DNA of 64,000 nucleotides from Neocallimastix lanati (nom. inval.) (Eukaryota > Neocallimastigomycota > Neocallimastigomycetes > Neocallimastigales > Neocallimastigaceae), in assembly GCA_016946835.1 (NCBI GenBank), contig JACVTC010000082.1:529501-593500 (forward strand), in the 5' to 3' direction. Position numbers and translations under genes: made by a program. The notes below the pieces were generated by a model. The model worked only from the letters and a program-made list of their open reading frames with translations. It made no database searches and was not told where the DNA came from. Positions 56,401 through 64,000 of this stretch are shown one piece after another; position 1 is the first letter of the stretch; every line of letters starts with the position of its first letter.

Positions 56401-57006
56401 AATATTTAATTATAAAAATAAATTTAATTATAAAGATATATTTTAATATTTTGTAAAAAAATAATATTATAGCAATACTTTAATTATAAAAATATATTTT
56501 TAAAATAATAATATTTTATCATAAAAATATATTTTAATGTTCTTAAGCTAACCTAATCTAATAAAGATTAAAAATACTTTAATAATTATTGTATTTATTC
56601 ATTTATTCTCTTTTTAAAATAATTTTTACTATTAAAAAATTATTATTATATATTTTAATATTTCGTAAAATAGTAATAAAATAATAATTTATAATATTTA
56701 ATTATAAAGATATATTTTAATATTTTGTAAAATAGTAATAAAATAATTATTTAAAATATTTAATTATAAAAATAAATTTAATTATAAAGATATATTTTAA
56801 TATTTTGTAAAAAAATAATATTATAGCAATACTTTAATTATAAAAATATATTTTTAAAATAATAATATTTTATCATAAAAATATATTTTAATGTTTTTAA
56901 GCTAACCTAATCTAATAAAGATTAAAAATACTTTAATAATTATTGTATTTATTCATTTATTCTCTTTTTAAAATAATTTTTACTATTAAAAAATTATTAT
57001 TATATA
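56401..57006 (+). repeat. Direct repeat of about 250 bp at 354-bp offset
   Basis: 56401-56652 and 56755-57006 are nearly identical, including the marker word GCTAACCTAATCTAATAAAG at 56547 and 56901. One visible difference is TTCTTAAG against TTTTTAAG just before it. A partial third copy of the first 50 bases lies at about 56690-56745. This is a recent tandem duplication of non-coding A/T-rich DNA. Confidence 0.85.
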
Positions 57007-57339
57007 TGACAGAATTCATTTGGTCAATTTTCTGTCATTTCTTAATAATTTATTATTTAATCAATAATTTTTATATTTAAATCATTTAAGCATTTCAACC
57101 ATAAGTCAATGAAATCATTTCTAACACTTTCCTTTTTTTTTAATAGAATTTCCATATTTTTGTAATATTTAACCAAAGATTTAATTTCCTCAGTTCTTAT
57201 TAATTTTTTTTGTTTTTTTTTCTTAAAATTCCAGCAGTTCTCCTTTCGTAATCAATGTAATATTTTGATTCTTCTTTTTGCAATTCTGATAGTAATTGAA
57301 AAAAAGTTGGTTTTTTTGCAAATAATTTTTTTAAGTATT
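57007..57339. other. AT-rich spacer before the LTR element
   Basis: No gene seen. A short inverted repeat, GACAGAATT and AATTTTCTGTC, lies at about 57006-57040. The remainder is T-rich. The last bases, AGTATT (57334-57339), would be one side of a target-site duplication if the LTR start proposed next is right. Confidence 0.4.
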
Positions 57340-57914
57340 TGTAACGAAACTCATAACTAGTAAATTAGTAACTATGGTTCAATGGTAAGTTACCATAACC
57401 ATCGGGCTGAACCCTTAGGGTTCGACACCCACTCTTTCCAAATTTTAATAACTTTTTATTTATTATAACTAGAATATTAAAGAAATTACTAGTGTTTATC
57501 GGTTAAACAATTGAACCGATAAAACTAGAAAAATCTATTTTATTAATATTTTTTATCATTTTTTATCTAAGATTCATTTTCTAGAAAGAAAACTTGTTTT
57601 CTTTAATTTTCTTTAATTTTCTTTTATTTCTAATAATTACTAATAACAACTGATAACTTAAAATAACTAATTTTCCTGAAAAACTATAAATAGGTGTAAA
57701 ATTTCATAATAAAATATTTTTACTTGTGCTTTTATTAATTAATTTTAAAGTAATTTAAAATATTACAATGATTAATTAATAAAATAATAATTTATATTTT
57801 TACTAATAAAAAAAACTTATTTTAATAAAACATATTTTGAATTACTTTAGTGTCGAGAACCTTTTGTGTAAAAAAACCTTATAACAATCTTAAGTAACAT
57901 TAAGATTTGTTACA
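57340..57914 (+). repeat. Probable 5' LTR of the chromovirus
   Basis: It begins TGTAACG and ends TTGTTACA, giving 6-bp inverted ends TGTAAC/GTTACA as expected of an LTR. It contains a TATA box (TATAAATA, 57685-57692) followed by an AATAAA-like signal near 57708. The partner LTR is not in the window, so the limits cannot be confirmed by comparison. I do not see a clear tRNA-type primer-binding site directly after 57914, which lowers confidence in the right edge. Confidence 0.45.
57375..57429 (+). promoter_or_regulatory. A-box and B-box pair resembling an internal Pol III promoter
   Basis: TGGTTCAATGG (57375-57385) fits the tRNA A-box and GGTTCGACACC (57419-57429) fits the B-box, with normal spacing. 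GGGCTGAACCC between them resembles an anticodon arm with a shortened loop. The flanks do not pair as an acceptor stem (GTAACTA against TCTTTCC) and no D-stem forms, so it is not a working tRNA gene. It is a tRNA-derived remnant or a Pol III-like signal within the proposed LTR. Confidence 0.45.
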
Positions 57915-57960
57915 ATAAAAGCACCCTTTGACAAAAAAAACACGAAACCTTCTCGAGACA

Positions 57961-58066
57961 AATCTACTCTTTTGGAATCTACTCTTTTAAGAATCTACTT
58001 TTTTGGAATCTACTCTTTTGGAATCTACTCTTTTGGAATCTACTCTTTTGGAATCTACTCTTTTAA
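57961..58066 (+). repeat. Seven copies of a 15-bp unit in the element leader
   Basis: The unit AATCTACTCTTTTGG starts at 57961, 57976, 57992, 58007, 58022, 58037 and 58052. Two copies carry small changes. The 5-codon period gives a short open frame of GIYSF-like repeats, which I regard as incidental. Confidence 0.9.
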
Positions 58067-58464
58067 AACTTTAAACAACTCTTGGGCTACCGCTAATAAT
58101 TATATTATCACCAAAACAATATTTTTTCTGTGGAATACTTCCTTAAAAAATTCTATTCTTGAATCTAGTATCTTTTGGATTATTTCTTTTTATAGGTTAT
58201 CTACCTTTCTTTTGCATTTCTTCTTTACTCAAATTCTTGCCCAATTTTTCCTTAGATTCTTCGCTTTCTCTTTATTATAAACATACTTTCAAATTAAATT
58301 CTATCTACCTTTGGATTCCTCTTTGAAACTCTACCTATACCTTTTGGATTCTAAAAAAAAAAAAAAAAAAAAATTTTTATTAAATGAATATATAACCCTT
58401 ACCCTATATTTTATAATATATTTAAGTGAATGAATATATAGTATCTTAGATAAAAACTATAATA

Positions 58465-58645
58465 TAATTAATTGAACAAATGTACTATTTATTAGATAAA
58501 TTTATAGTAAAATTAATTGAACAAATATACTATTTATTAGATAAATTCTATAGTAAAATTAATTGAACAAATATATTATTTATTAGATAAATTTATAGTA
58601 AAACTAATTGAACAAATATACTATTTATTAGATAAATTCTGAAAG
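58465..58645 (+). repeat. Four copies of a 45-bp unit in the element leader
   Basis: A unit of about 45 bp built on ATTGAACAAATATACTATTT and ATTAGATAAATT starts near 58471, 58515, 58562 and 58607. Copies differ by a few bases. They lie in the leader between the proposed LTR and the structured block at 58900. Confidence 0.85.
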
Positions 58646-58766
58646 AAAATTAAGTGGACATATACATAATTTTAGATAAAATTTAACTATAATTTAAGTG
58701 AAAGAATATAATATATTTTAGATAAATTAATACTTAAAACTAAATACATATATTAATAATTAGCTA

Positions 58767-58773
58767 AATAATT

Positions 58774-58817
<44 letters not shown>
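58767..58817. repeat. Long A-run in the element leader
   Basis: A T-run followed by about 38 consecutive A residues, then a short T-run. It separates the AT-rich first half of the leader from its G/C-richer second half. Confidence 0.8.
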
Positions 58818-58821
<4 letters not shown>

Positions 58822-58899
58822 TAATAAAATTTACTAATAAGGAGAATCTGTATAGACAATCCTTATTCTCTTTTATTCTTTTTTATTTAATTCCTTAAT

Positions 58900-58988
58900 T
58901 TTGTGTTGGCCCTCGCTGGTAGGCTCAGACGTAAGCCCTACATCTCAGCTCTTTCAGTTAAAATTCACTGAAAGAACAGCAACACAAA
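58900..58988 (+). other. Folded leader block, three-way-junction-like
   Basis: TTTGTGTTG (58900-58908) pairs with CAACACAAA (58980-58988). Inside are a hairpin of GTAGGCT with AGCCCTAC (58919-58925 and 58934-58941) and a perfect 8-bp hairpin, CTTTCAGT with ACTGAAAG (58951-58958 and 58967-58974). This looks like a compact RNA fold in the leader transcript. Its role is unknown. Confidence 0.5.
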
Positions 58989-59497
58989 AAAAGAAAAAGA
59001 ATTTTTAATTTTTAATAATAAGTTTTCGTGTCCATATTTTTAAGGTAATACGATAAATATACTAGGAGCGGTTAGAGCTCATAAACAGAGTTTCGGCGTA
59101 TATTAACTAGTTTCAGTAGGTTAGAAACTATAGTCGTTAATTATTTGAATATAAACGGGCTTCAAAACCCTAGAGTGTAAAGAGAGTGTGGATTAAAAGA
59201 GAACCACATCCTACCAACCAACTTCAACAGTTCGGTGGTTGCTCTATTCGAATAAGCTCTGGCGAATAAGGAACTATAGTCACCGAAGGCTATAGGTTGG
59301 TCGTGAAGGTAAAGCGACATTAAAATATATAGTTTTTAATTTTATTTTGAGGTCTAGTATATACCTCTAGTTAGTAGCTTTTGCCGGTTTTTTTTAGTTG
59401 TAAGGCATTAAAAGCGAAATTTAAATTGTATTTACCTTAAATAAAAGTTCTTCAATAATTAAATTATCAAATAAATCTATTTTGAAAAAGCAAGAAA

Positions 59498-62400
59498 ATG
59501 GAAGAAGATACCTTTTTAAATGCCAGTGCTACCAATAAAGATGGATTCGCTGGAGATCGTCGTTACTTTAAAGGATTTTTAGCAAAAATGAATCTAATAT
59601 TCATGCTTGATCCCGAACGATTTAATAATGATCCAATAAAGGTTGCGTATATCATTTCTAGACTCTACGGCTCTGCAATGAACTGGGCTGCTACTTTAAT
59701 TGAAAATAACGATCCATGTTTAAATAATTATCAACAATTCACCTCAAGATTTAAGGCTACTTTTGGGAGCTACGATTCGACTTTCATTGCTAACCAGAAA
59801 TTGAAGACAATTAAACAAAGACGCATCGGTGAAATAACAAACTATATTCTCGAATTCAATAGATATTCTGACGAATCTTCGTGGAATGAAGAAGCTAAAA
59901 TGGATGCTTTCCTCAATGGACTTAACGATCAAATTGCTACCAAAATATATGAAATGTTTCCAGGACCAAGATCTCTTTTCGCATTACAAACTATTGCCTC
60001 TAGACTAGATAGTCGTATTGCTGCGCATAGACAATTTTCTAATCCACAAAACAGATCAAATAATAATAATAATAATGATAACAGAAATAATAACAGAAAC
60101 AATAATAATAGAAGACAAAATAAAGGGAAAAAGCCTTTCAAATTCAATACCCGAGGTCCTTTGTCTAATGAAGAAAAGGAAAGAAGAAGAAAAGAACATC
60201 TTTGTGCCTATTGTGGATCAGCTGACCATTCCCTTGACCATTGCCCACTAGTAAACAGAAATAAAGCCTCTTCAAGCAGTTCTCATATCACTAATCTTGA
60301 ACCTAAAACCATTCCAAGAATAAGAATTTCTGATCAACCCGATGTAAAGCTACCAATTTTTGAATTCTCTCTTAATGTTTCCAATATTTCTACAAAAACT
60401 AAAATTCTTCTGGACTGCGGCTCTCAACTTAATTTAATGGATGTATACTTCGCAAAAGAAAACAATATTCCTTACTCTAGTGAATGTAATCTCCCTAATG
60501 TATCTGGAATCGGCGGTATTCAGTCAATCATAGGTAAAACTGCACCAATATCCTTAAAATATAAAAACCACATATGTAAAACAAGTTTCTATGTTGTTGA
60601 CCTTCCTTCGTATTGTGCTATTTTAGGCATTGACTGGCTAGAAACTCATAATCCCACTATAGACTTTGCCTCAAAAGAACTCTCTTTCAAATCCAACTAT
60701 TGTATTTCCAATTGTCTTGTACTTCCCAGCGCCTTCACTACTTATGTTCCTTTAAATACTATTAAAAAGAATGATAAAAAAGAAGAAGATAAAGAAAGTA
60801 ATAAAATAAATAAATCGTTACCAAAGAAATTACTTCCATTTAAGGATGTCTTTAGCGAAATATATGCGAATGAATTACCTCCCCATAGACCTTATGATTG
60901 TGAAATAAAACTTATGCCTAATACTGTTCTTTTCTATGGACCTATTTACCCTTTAACAGAAAAAGAATCTACTACACTTAAAGAATATATAGATGAAATG
61001 TTAGCAAAAGGATTCATAAGAAAATCTAAATCCCCTGCTGGTGCATCCGTTTTCTTTGTACTTAAAAAGAATGGTGAATTAAGGATGGTTGTTGACTACC
61101 GACATTTGAACGATATTACAATTCGCGATTCTTACCCTTTGCCATTAATCAATGACATGCTCGAACACCTTGCCAAAGGAAAAGTCTTTTCAAAACTCGA
61201 TCTTCGATCTGCCTATAATCTTGTCAGAATAAAAGAAGGAGATGAGTACAAAACAGCTTTTAACTGCAAATATGGTCATTTTGAATACTTAGTTATGCCT
61301 TTCGGTCTGAAGAATGCTCCTGCCGTATTCCAACACTTTATCAATGACGTTCTCGAAGACTTTCTCGGAAAATTTGTCTTTTGTTACATTGATGATATTA
61401 TAATATTCTCTCCTGACTTAGAAACACACTATGAACATCTTATTAAAGTTCTTTCAAAACTCAGAAAAGCCGGTTTGTACGCTAAACTCGAGAAATGTGA
61501 ATTTTGCGTTCCCTATTTGGATTTCCTTGGACATAGAATTTCCTCTGATGGTATCCTTATGGACCCTAAAAAAGTTTCCTCTATTCTTGAATGGCCTGTT
61601 CCCACTGATATAAAACAACTCCAATCCTTCTTAGGACTTGCCAATTATTACAGACGTTTTATTCCAGGATTTGCGGCTTTAACACATCCACTTCATTCAC
61701 TTTTGAAGAAAAATGAGAAATTCGTTTGGACATCTGAAACTCAAAAAGCATTTGACGATTTAAAATCCAAATTTTCTTCTGATTCTGTACTCGCATACCC
61801 AAACCGTGATTTACCCTTTCTTGTCGAAACAGATAGTAGTAATTTTGCTATTGGCGCTATACTTTCCCAAGCTTCTCAAAAGGACAATAAAATTCATCCT
61901 ATTGCATTCTTCTCAAGATCTCTTACTGCTGCTGAGAAAAACTACCCAATTTATGATAAAGAACTTTTAGTAATCGTTGAAGCTTTAGAACAATGGAGAC
62001 ATCTCTTAAAAGGAACTTCAATCCCATTCACTATTTTCTCTGACCATCGTAACCTTTTATACCAAAAGAAACCCGAGAAAATGTCACAAAGACTTGTTCG
62101 TTGGGCTCTTTTCTTATCAGAATTTAACTTCAAAATCACTTATCGTGCAGGATCTGCTAATGGTAAACCTGATGCACTTTCTCGAAGACCTGATTATGCA
62201 TCAAATGAAGAAGAACTGTCCTCTGACATTCCTTTCAACGTCTTAAAACCTGAAAATTTTTGCGCTACCACTTCCATTGCCTCTTTAAATGATCAAATAC
62301 TCCATGAATACAAGAAAGATAAATATTATAATGAAATCTGCAAAAAACTCAACTTTAACGAAGACTTCCCAGAATCTATTAAATTTTCTTTAAGCAACAA

Positions 62401-63700
62401 CTTCTTACTCTTTGATGGAAAAATTTATGTTCCCCTTAACTGTCGTTCTTCCGTATTAAATATCTGTCATGACTCCCCATCTGCTGGTCATTTTGGTTTC
62501 AAGAAAACTTTCTCCTTAATCAATCGTGACTTTTGGTGGTCATCTATGCAAAAAGATATTAAAGACTATATTAAATCTTGTGAAATCTGTTGTCGTTCAA
62601 AGGATTCTAGACACAAACCTTATGGATTTCTGAACCCACTAGAAATTCCTGACCGACCTTGGACTTCGCTTTCCATTGATTTCATCACTGATCTTACTTC
62701 ATCTAATGGATATACTTGTATTTTTGTTGTTCTCGATAGATTCACAAAAATGGGTCACTTCATCCCATTTCCTAATGTTCCTTCTTCTGAAGATACTGCT
62801 AAGGCATTCATGACTCATATTTTCAGACTTCATGGATTACCAAATGAAATTCTTTCCGATAGAGGTACTCAATTCACTTCTAAATTCTGGACTTATATTT
62901 GCAAAACTCTCAATATCTCAATGAAACTTTCTTCTCCCTTTCACCATCAAACTAACGGTTTAACGGAGAGGGTGAACTCCGTTGTAGAACAATTTCTCAG
63001 ATGTTACTCTAATTTTAAAGGTTCAAATTGGCATAATTATCTATTCCTTGCTGAATTCTGCTACAACAATTCTATTCAAGAATCATTAAATAAATCACCT
63101 TTCTACGCAAATTATGGTTACAACCCTCGCTTCTCACCAGCTGTGCCAAGTTCTATTGATGTTCCGCGTGCTGAAGAATTTACAACAAACTTAGCGAAAC
63201 TTTTCAAACAATTAAAAGAAAATTTAAAACAAGCAAGAAATAAACAAGAAAAATTCGCCAACCAACACAGAATTAAAGCACCTGAATTCAAAGTAAACGA
63301 CAAAGTTTGGATAAACAGTTCACTCATATTAAGAAATAAAAATAAAAAATTAAAACCAAGAAAGTTAGGACCTTATAAAATAATTGAAAAAGTCTCTCCA
63401 GTAACATACAAAATTGATTTTCCAAAAAATATAAGAATACACCCAATTATTCATGTATCAGAACTTGAGCCATACTATAAAGACAATTTTAAAAGAAAAA
63501 AGGAACCTCCACCTCCAATTATAGTTAATGATGAAGAAGAATATGAAGTAGAAGAAATACTTGATAAAAGAAAACATTATGGAAAGATTCAATATCTTAT
63601 TAAGTGGAAAGGATATCCTTTATCTGAAGCATCTTGGGAACCTGAAGAAAACCTCAATTGTCCAGAAATACTCAAAAAATTTAATAAATCAAACAAATAA
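59498..63700 (+). CDS. Chromovirus gag-pol polyprotein
   Basis: A single reading frame of 1400 codons that looks whole. Parts in order, with rough residue positions: Gag with a retrotransposon gag domain (about 20-180), an Asn/Arg-rich stretch (about 185-205) and a zinc knuckle (near 237); aspartic protease (about 285-400); reverse transcriptase (about 480-690); RNase H (about 740-870); integrase with its zinc-binding N-terminus (about 985-1040) and core (about 1050-1200); and a C-terminal chromodomain (about 1345-1395) that defines the chromovirus branch. Gag and Pol are fused in one frame. Its codon use is less A/T-extreme than the surrounding DNA. Confidence 0.93.
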   Translation: MEEDTFLNASATNKDGFAGDRRYFKGFLAKMNLIFMLDPERFNNDPIKVAYIISRLYGSAMNWAATLIENNDPCLNNYQQFTSRFKATFGSYDSTFIANQKLKTIKQRRIGEITNYILEFNRYSDESSWNEEAKMDAFLNGLNDQIATKIYEMFPGPRSLFALQTIASRLDSRIAAHRQFSNPQNRSNNNNNNDNRNNNRNNNNRRQNKGKKPFKFNTRGPLSNEEKERRRKEHLCAYCGSADHSLDHCPLVNRNKASSSSSHITNLEPKTIPRIRISDQPDVKLPIFEFSLNVSNISTKTKILLDCGSQLNLMDVYFAKENNIPYSSECNLPNVSGIGGIQSIIGKTAPISLKYKNHICKTSFYVVDLPSYCAILGIDWLETHNPTIDFASKELSFKSNYCISNCLVLPSAFTTYVPLNTIKKNDKKEEDKESNKINKSLPKKLLPFKDVFSEIYANELPPHRPYDCEIKLMPNTVLFYGPIYPLTEKESTTLKEYIDEMLAKGFIRKSKSPAGASVFFVLKKNGELRMVVDYRHLNDITIRDSYPLPLINDMLEHLAKGKVFSKLDLRSAYNLVRIKEGDEYKTAFNCKYGHFEYLVMPFGLKNAPAVFQHFINDVLEDFLGKFVFCYIDDIIIFSPDLETHYEHLIKVLSKLRKAGLYAKLEKCEFCVPYLDFLGHRISSDGILMDPKKVSSILEWPVPTDIKQLQSFLGLANYYRRFIPGFAALTHPLHSLLKKNEKFVWTSETQKAFDDLKSKFSSDSVLAYPNRDLPFLVETDSSNFAIGAILSQASQKDNKIHPIAFFSRSLTAAEKNYPIYDKELLVIVEALEQWRHLLKGTSIPFTIFSDHRNLLYQKKPEKMSQRLVRWALFLSEFNFKITYRAGSANGKPDALSRRPDYASNEEELSSDIPFNVLKPENFCATTSIASLNDQILHEYKKDKYYNEICKKLNFNEDFPESIKFSLSNNFLLFDGKIYVPLNCRSSVLNICHDSPSAGHFGFKKTFSLINRDFWWSSMQKDIKDYIKSCEICCRSKDSRHKPYGFLNPLEIPDRPWTSLSIDFITDLTSSNGYTCIFVVLDRFTKMGHFIPFPNVPSSEDTAKAFMTHIFRLHGLPNEILSDRGTQFTSKFWTYICKTLNISMKLSSPFHHQTNGLTERVNSVVEQFLRCYSNFKGSNWHNYLFLAEFCYNNSIQESLNKSPFYANYGYNPRFSPAVPSSIDVPRAEEFTTNLAKLFKQLKENLKQARNKQEKFANQHRIKAPEFKVNDKVWINSSLILRNKNKKLKPRKLGPYKIIEKVSPVTYKIDFPKNIRIHPIIHVSELEPYYKDNFKRKKEPPPPIIVNDEEEYEVEEILDKRKHYGKIQYLIKWKGYPLSEASWEPEENLNCPEILKKFNKSNK

Positions 63701-64000
63701 ACTTATATTTAGAAAATGAATCTATAATATTAATTATACAAAAATTTATATTTATATCAAATTTATTTCTATTAATATCAATATCAATAATCTTTATTAT
63801 TTTTACTTATTAATATAAATATTATTTAAATTCATGTAACCTTATTATTAATAATGTATTTTTATGTTTATCATGTATTGAAATTTTACACCAAATAACT
63901 ATTAAAATAATTTATATATTAAAATAATTAAATAAAATTTTCTTAGTATAGTTTAGCCTAGCTTTGAGATTCGTCTGGTATCCGAATCCTAGAGGAGGAC
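63701..64000 (+). other. 3' non-coding end of the chromovirus
   Basis: No gene seen. A/T-rich until about 63945, then less biased, ending in a purine-rich stretch at the last bases that could be the polypurine tract. A 3' LTR would then start at or just after 64000. Confidence 0.5.

Larger units (their letters stand above)
57340..64000 (+). mobile_element. Ty3/gypsy chromovirus, 3' end beyond window
   Basis: An LTR retrotransposon of the chromovirus branch. Visible parts are a probable 5' LTR (57340-57914), a leader of about 1.6 kb with tandem repeats and a structured block, one gag-pol reading frame (59498-63700) with a C-terminal chromodomain, and about 300 bases of 3' non-coding sequence. 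The window ends in a purine-rich stretch (CTAGAGGAGGAC) that may be the polypurine tract just before the 3' LTR. The visible part looks whole, with no breaks seen, so it is probably a young insertion. Confidence 0.8.

Noticed and set aside
57368-57439. Functional tRNA gene
   Set aside because: A and B boxes are present but acceptor and D stems do not pair and the anticodon loop is too short.
57961-58066. 15-bp repeat array as a CRISPR
   Set aside because: The units are contiguous with no spacers, and the setting is a eukaryotic retroelement leader.

Overview
The window looks like nuclear DNA of an anaerobic gut fungus (Neocallimastigomycota; Piromyces, Neocallimastix or Anaeromyces type). 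The grounds are extremely AT-rich intergenic DNA full of A/T runs and ATT microsatellites, short GT-AG introns, repeated genes for a secreted family GH3 beta-glucosidase, an outer-arm axonemal dynein heavy chain (so the organism makes flagellated zoospores), and fungal-type LINE and chromovirus elements. This is inference from content; no marker sequence was searched.

Layout. 1-17 kb: four intronless, almost identical 759-residue GH3 genes in the order minus, plus, minus, plus. They form two divergent pairs (1376-8018 and 10224-16904). The spacers match between pairs, while several coding variants match within a pair, so this looks like a duplicated palindrome whose arms are being homogenised. 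17.8-23.3 kb: a decayed metallophosphatase copy, an unusual G/C-richer patch, a long 7-bp satellite, a triplicated repeat, then the intact metallophosphatase gene (3 exons, signal peptide, C-terminal membrane anchor). 25.1-30 kb: a short element built from copies of a GCATTTCGCC-type unit, and a 5'-truncated, damaged LINE. 30.1-45.2 kb: a dynein heavy chain gene of 10 exons reconstructed here (4631 residues), with all nine introns in its 5' quarter. 47.1-52.3 kb: a 21-exon MAP4K/GCK-type kinase with a CNH domain and a 12-nt micro-exon. 53.4-54.8 kb: ribosomal protein uL4 (RPL4), whose only intron follows the ATG and contains a box C/D snoRNA that looks like U18. 55.3-57 kb: repeat debris. 57.3 kb to the window end: a Ty3/gypsy chromovirus with a long repeat-rich leader and one open gag-pol reading frame; its 3' end lies outside.

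How the genes relate. The GH3 enzymes would hydrolyse cellobiose and short cello-oligosaccharides outside the cell, and four copies suggest selection for dosage. Dynein serves zoospore motility. uL4 and the snoRNA in its intron both serve ribosome production. The kinase and the metallophosphatase have no clear link to their neighbours. Nothing looks like an operon; each gene stands alone.

Exon limits were set by eye from GT/AG sites, reading-frame continuity and family similarity. The exon sums of all four multi-exon genes are divisible by three.
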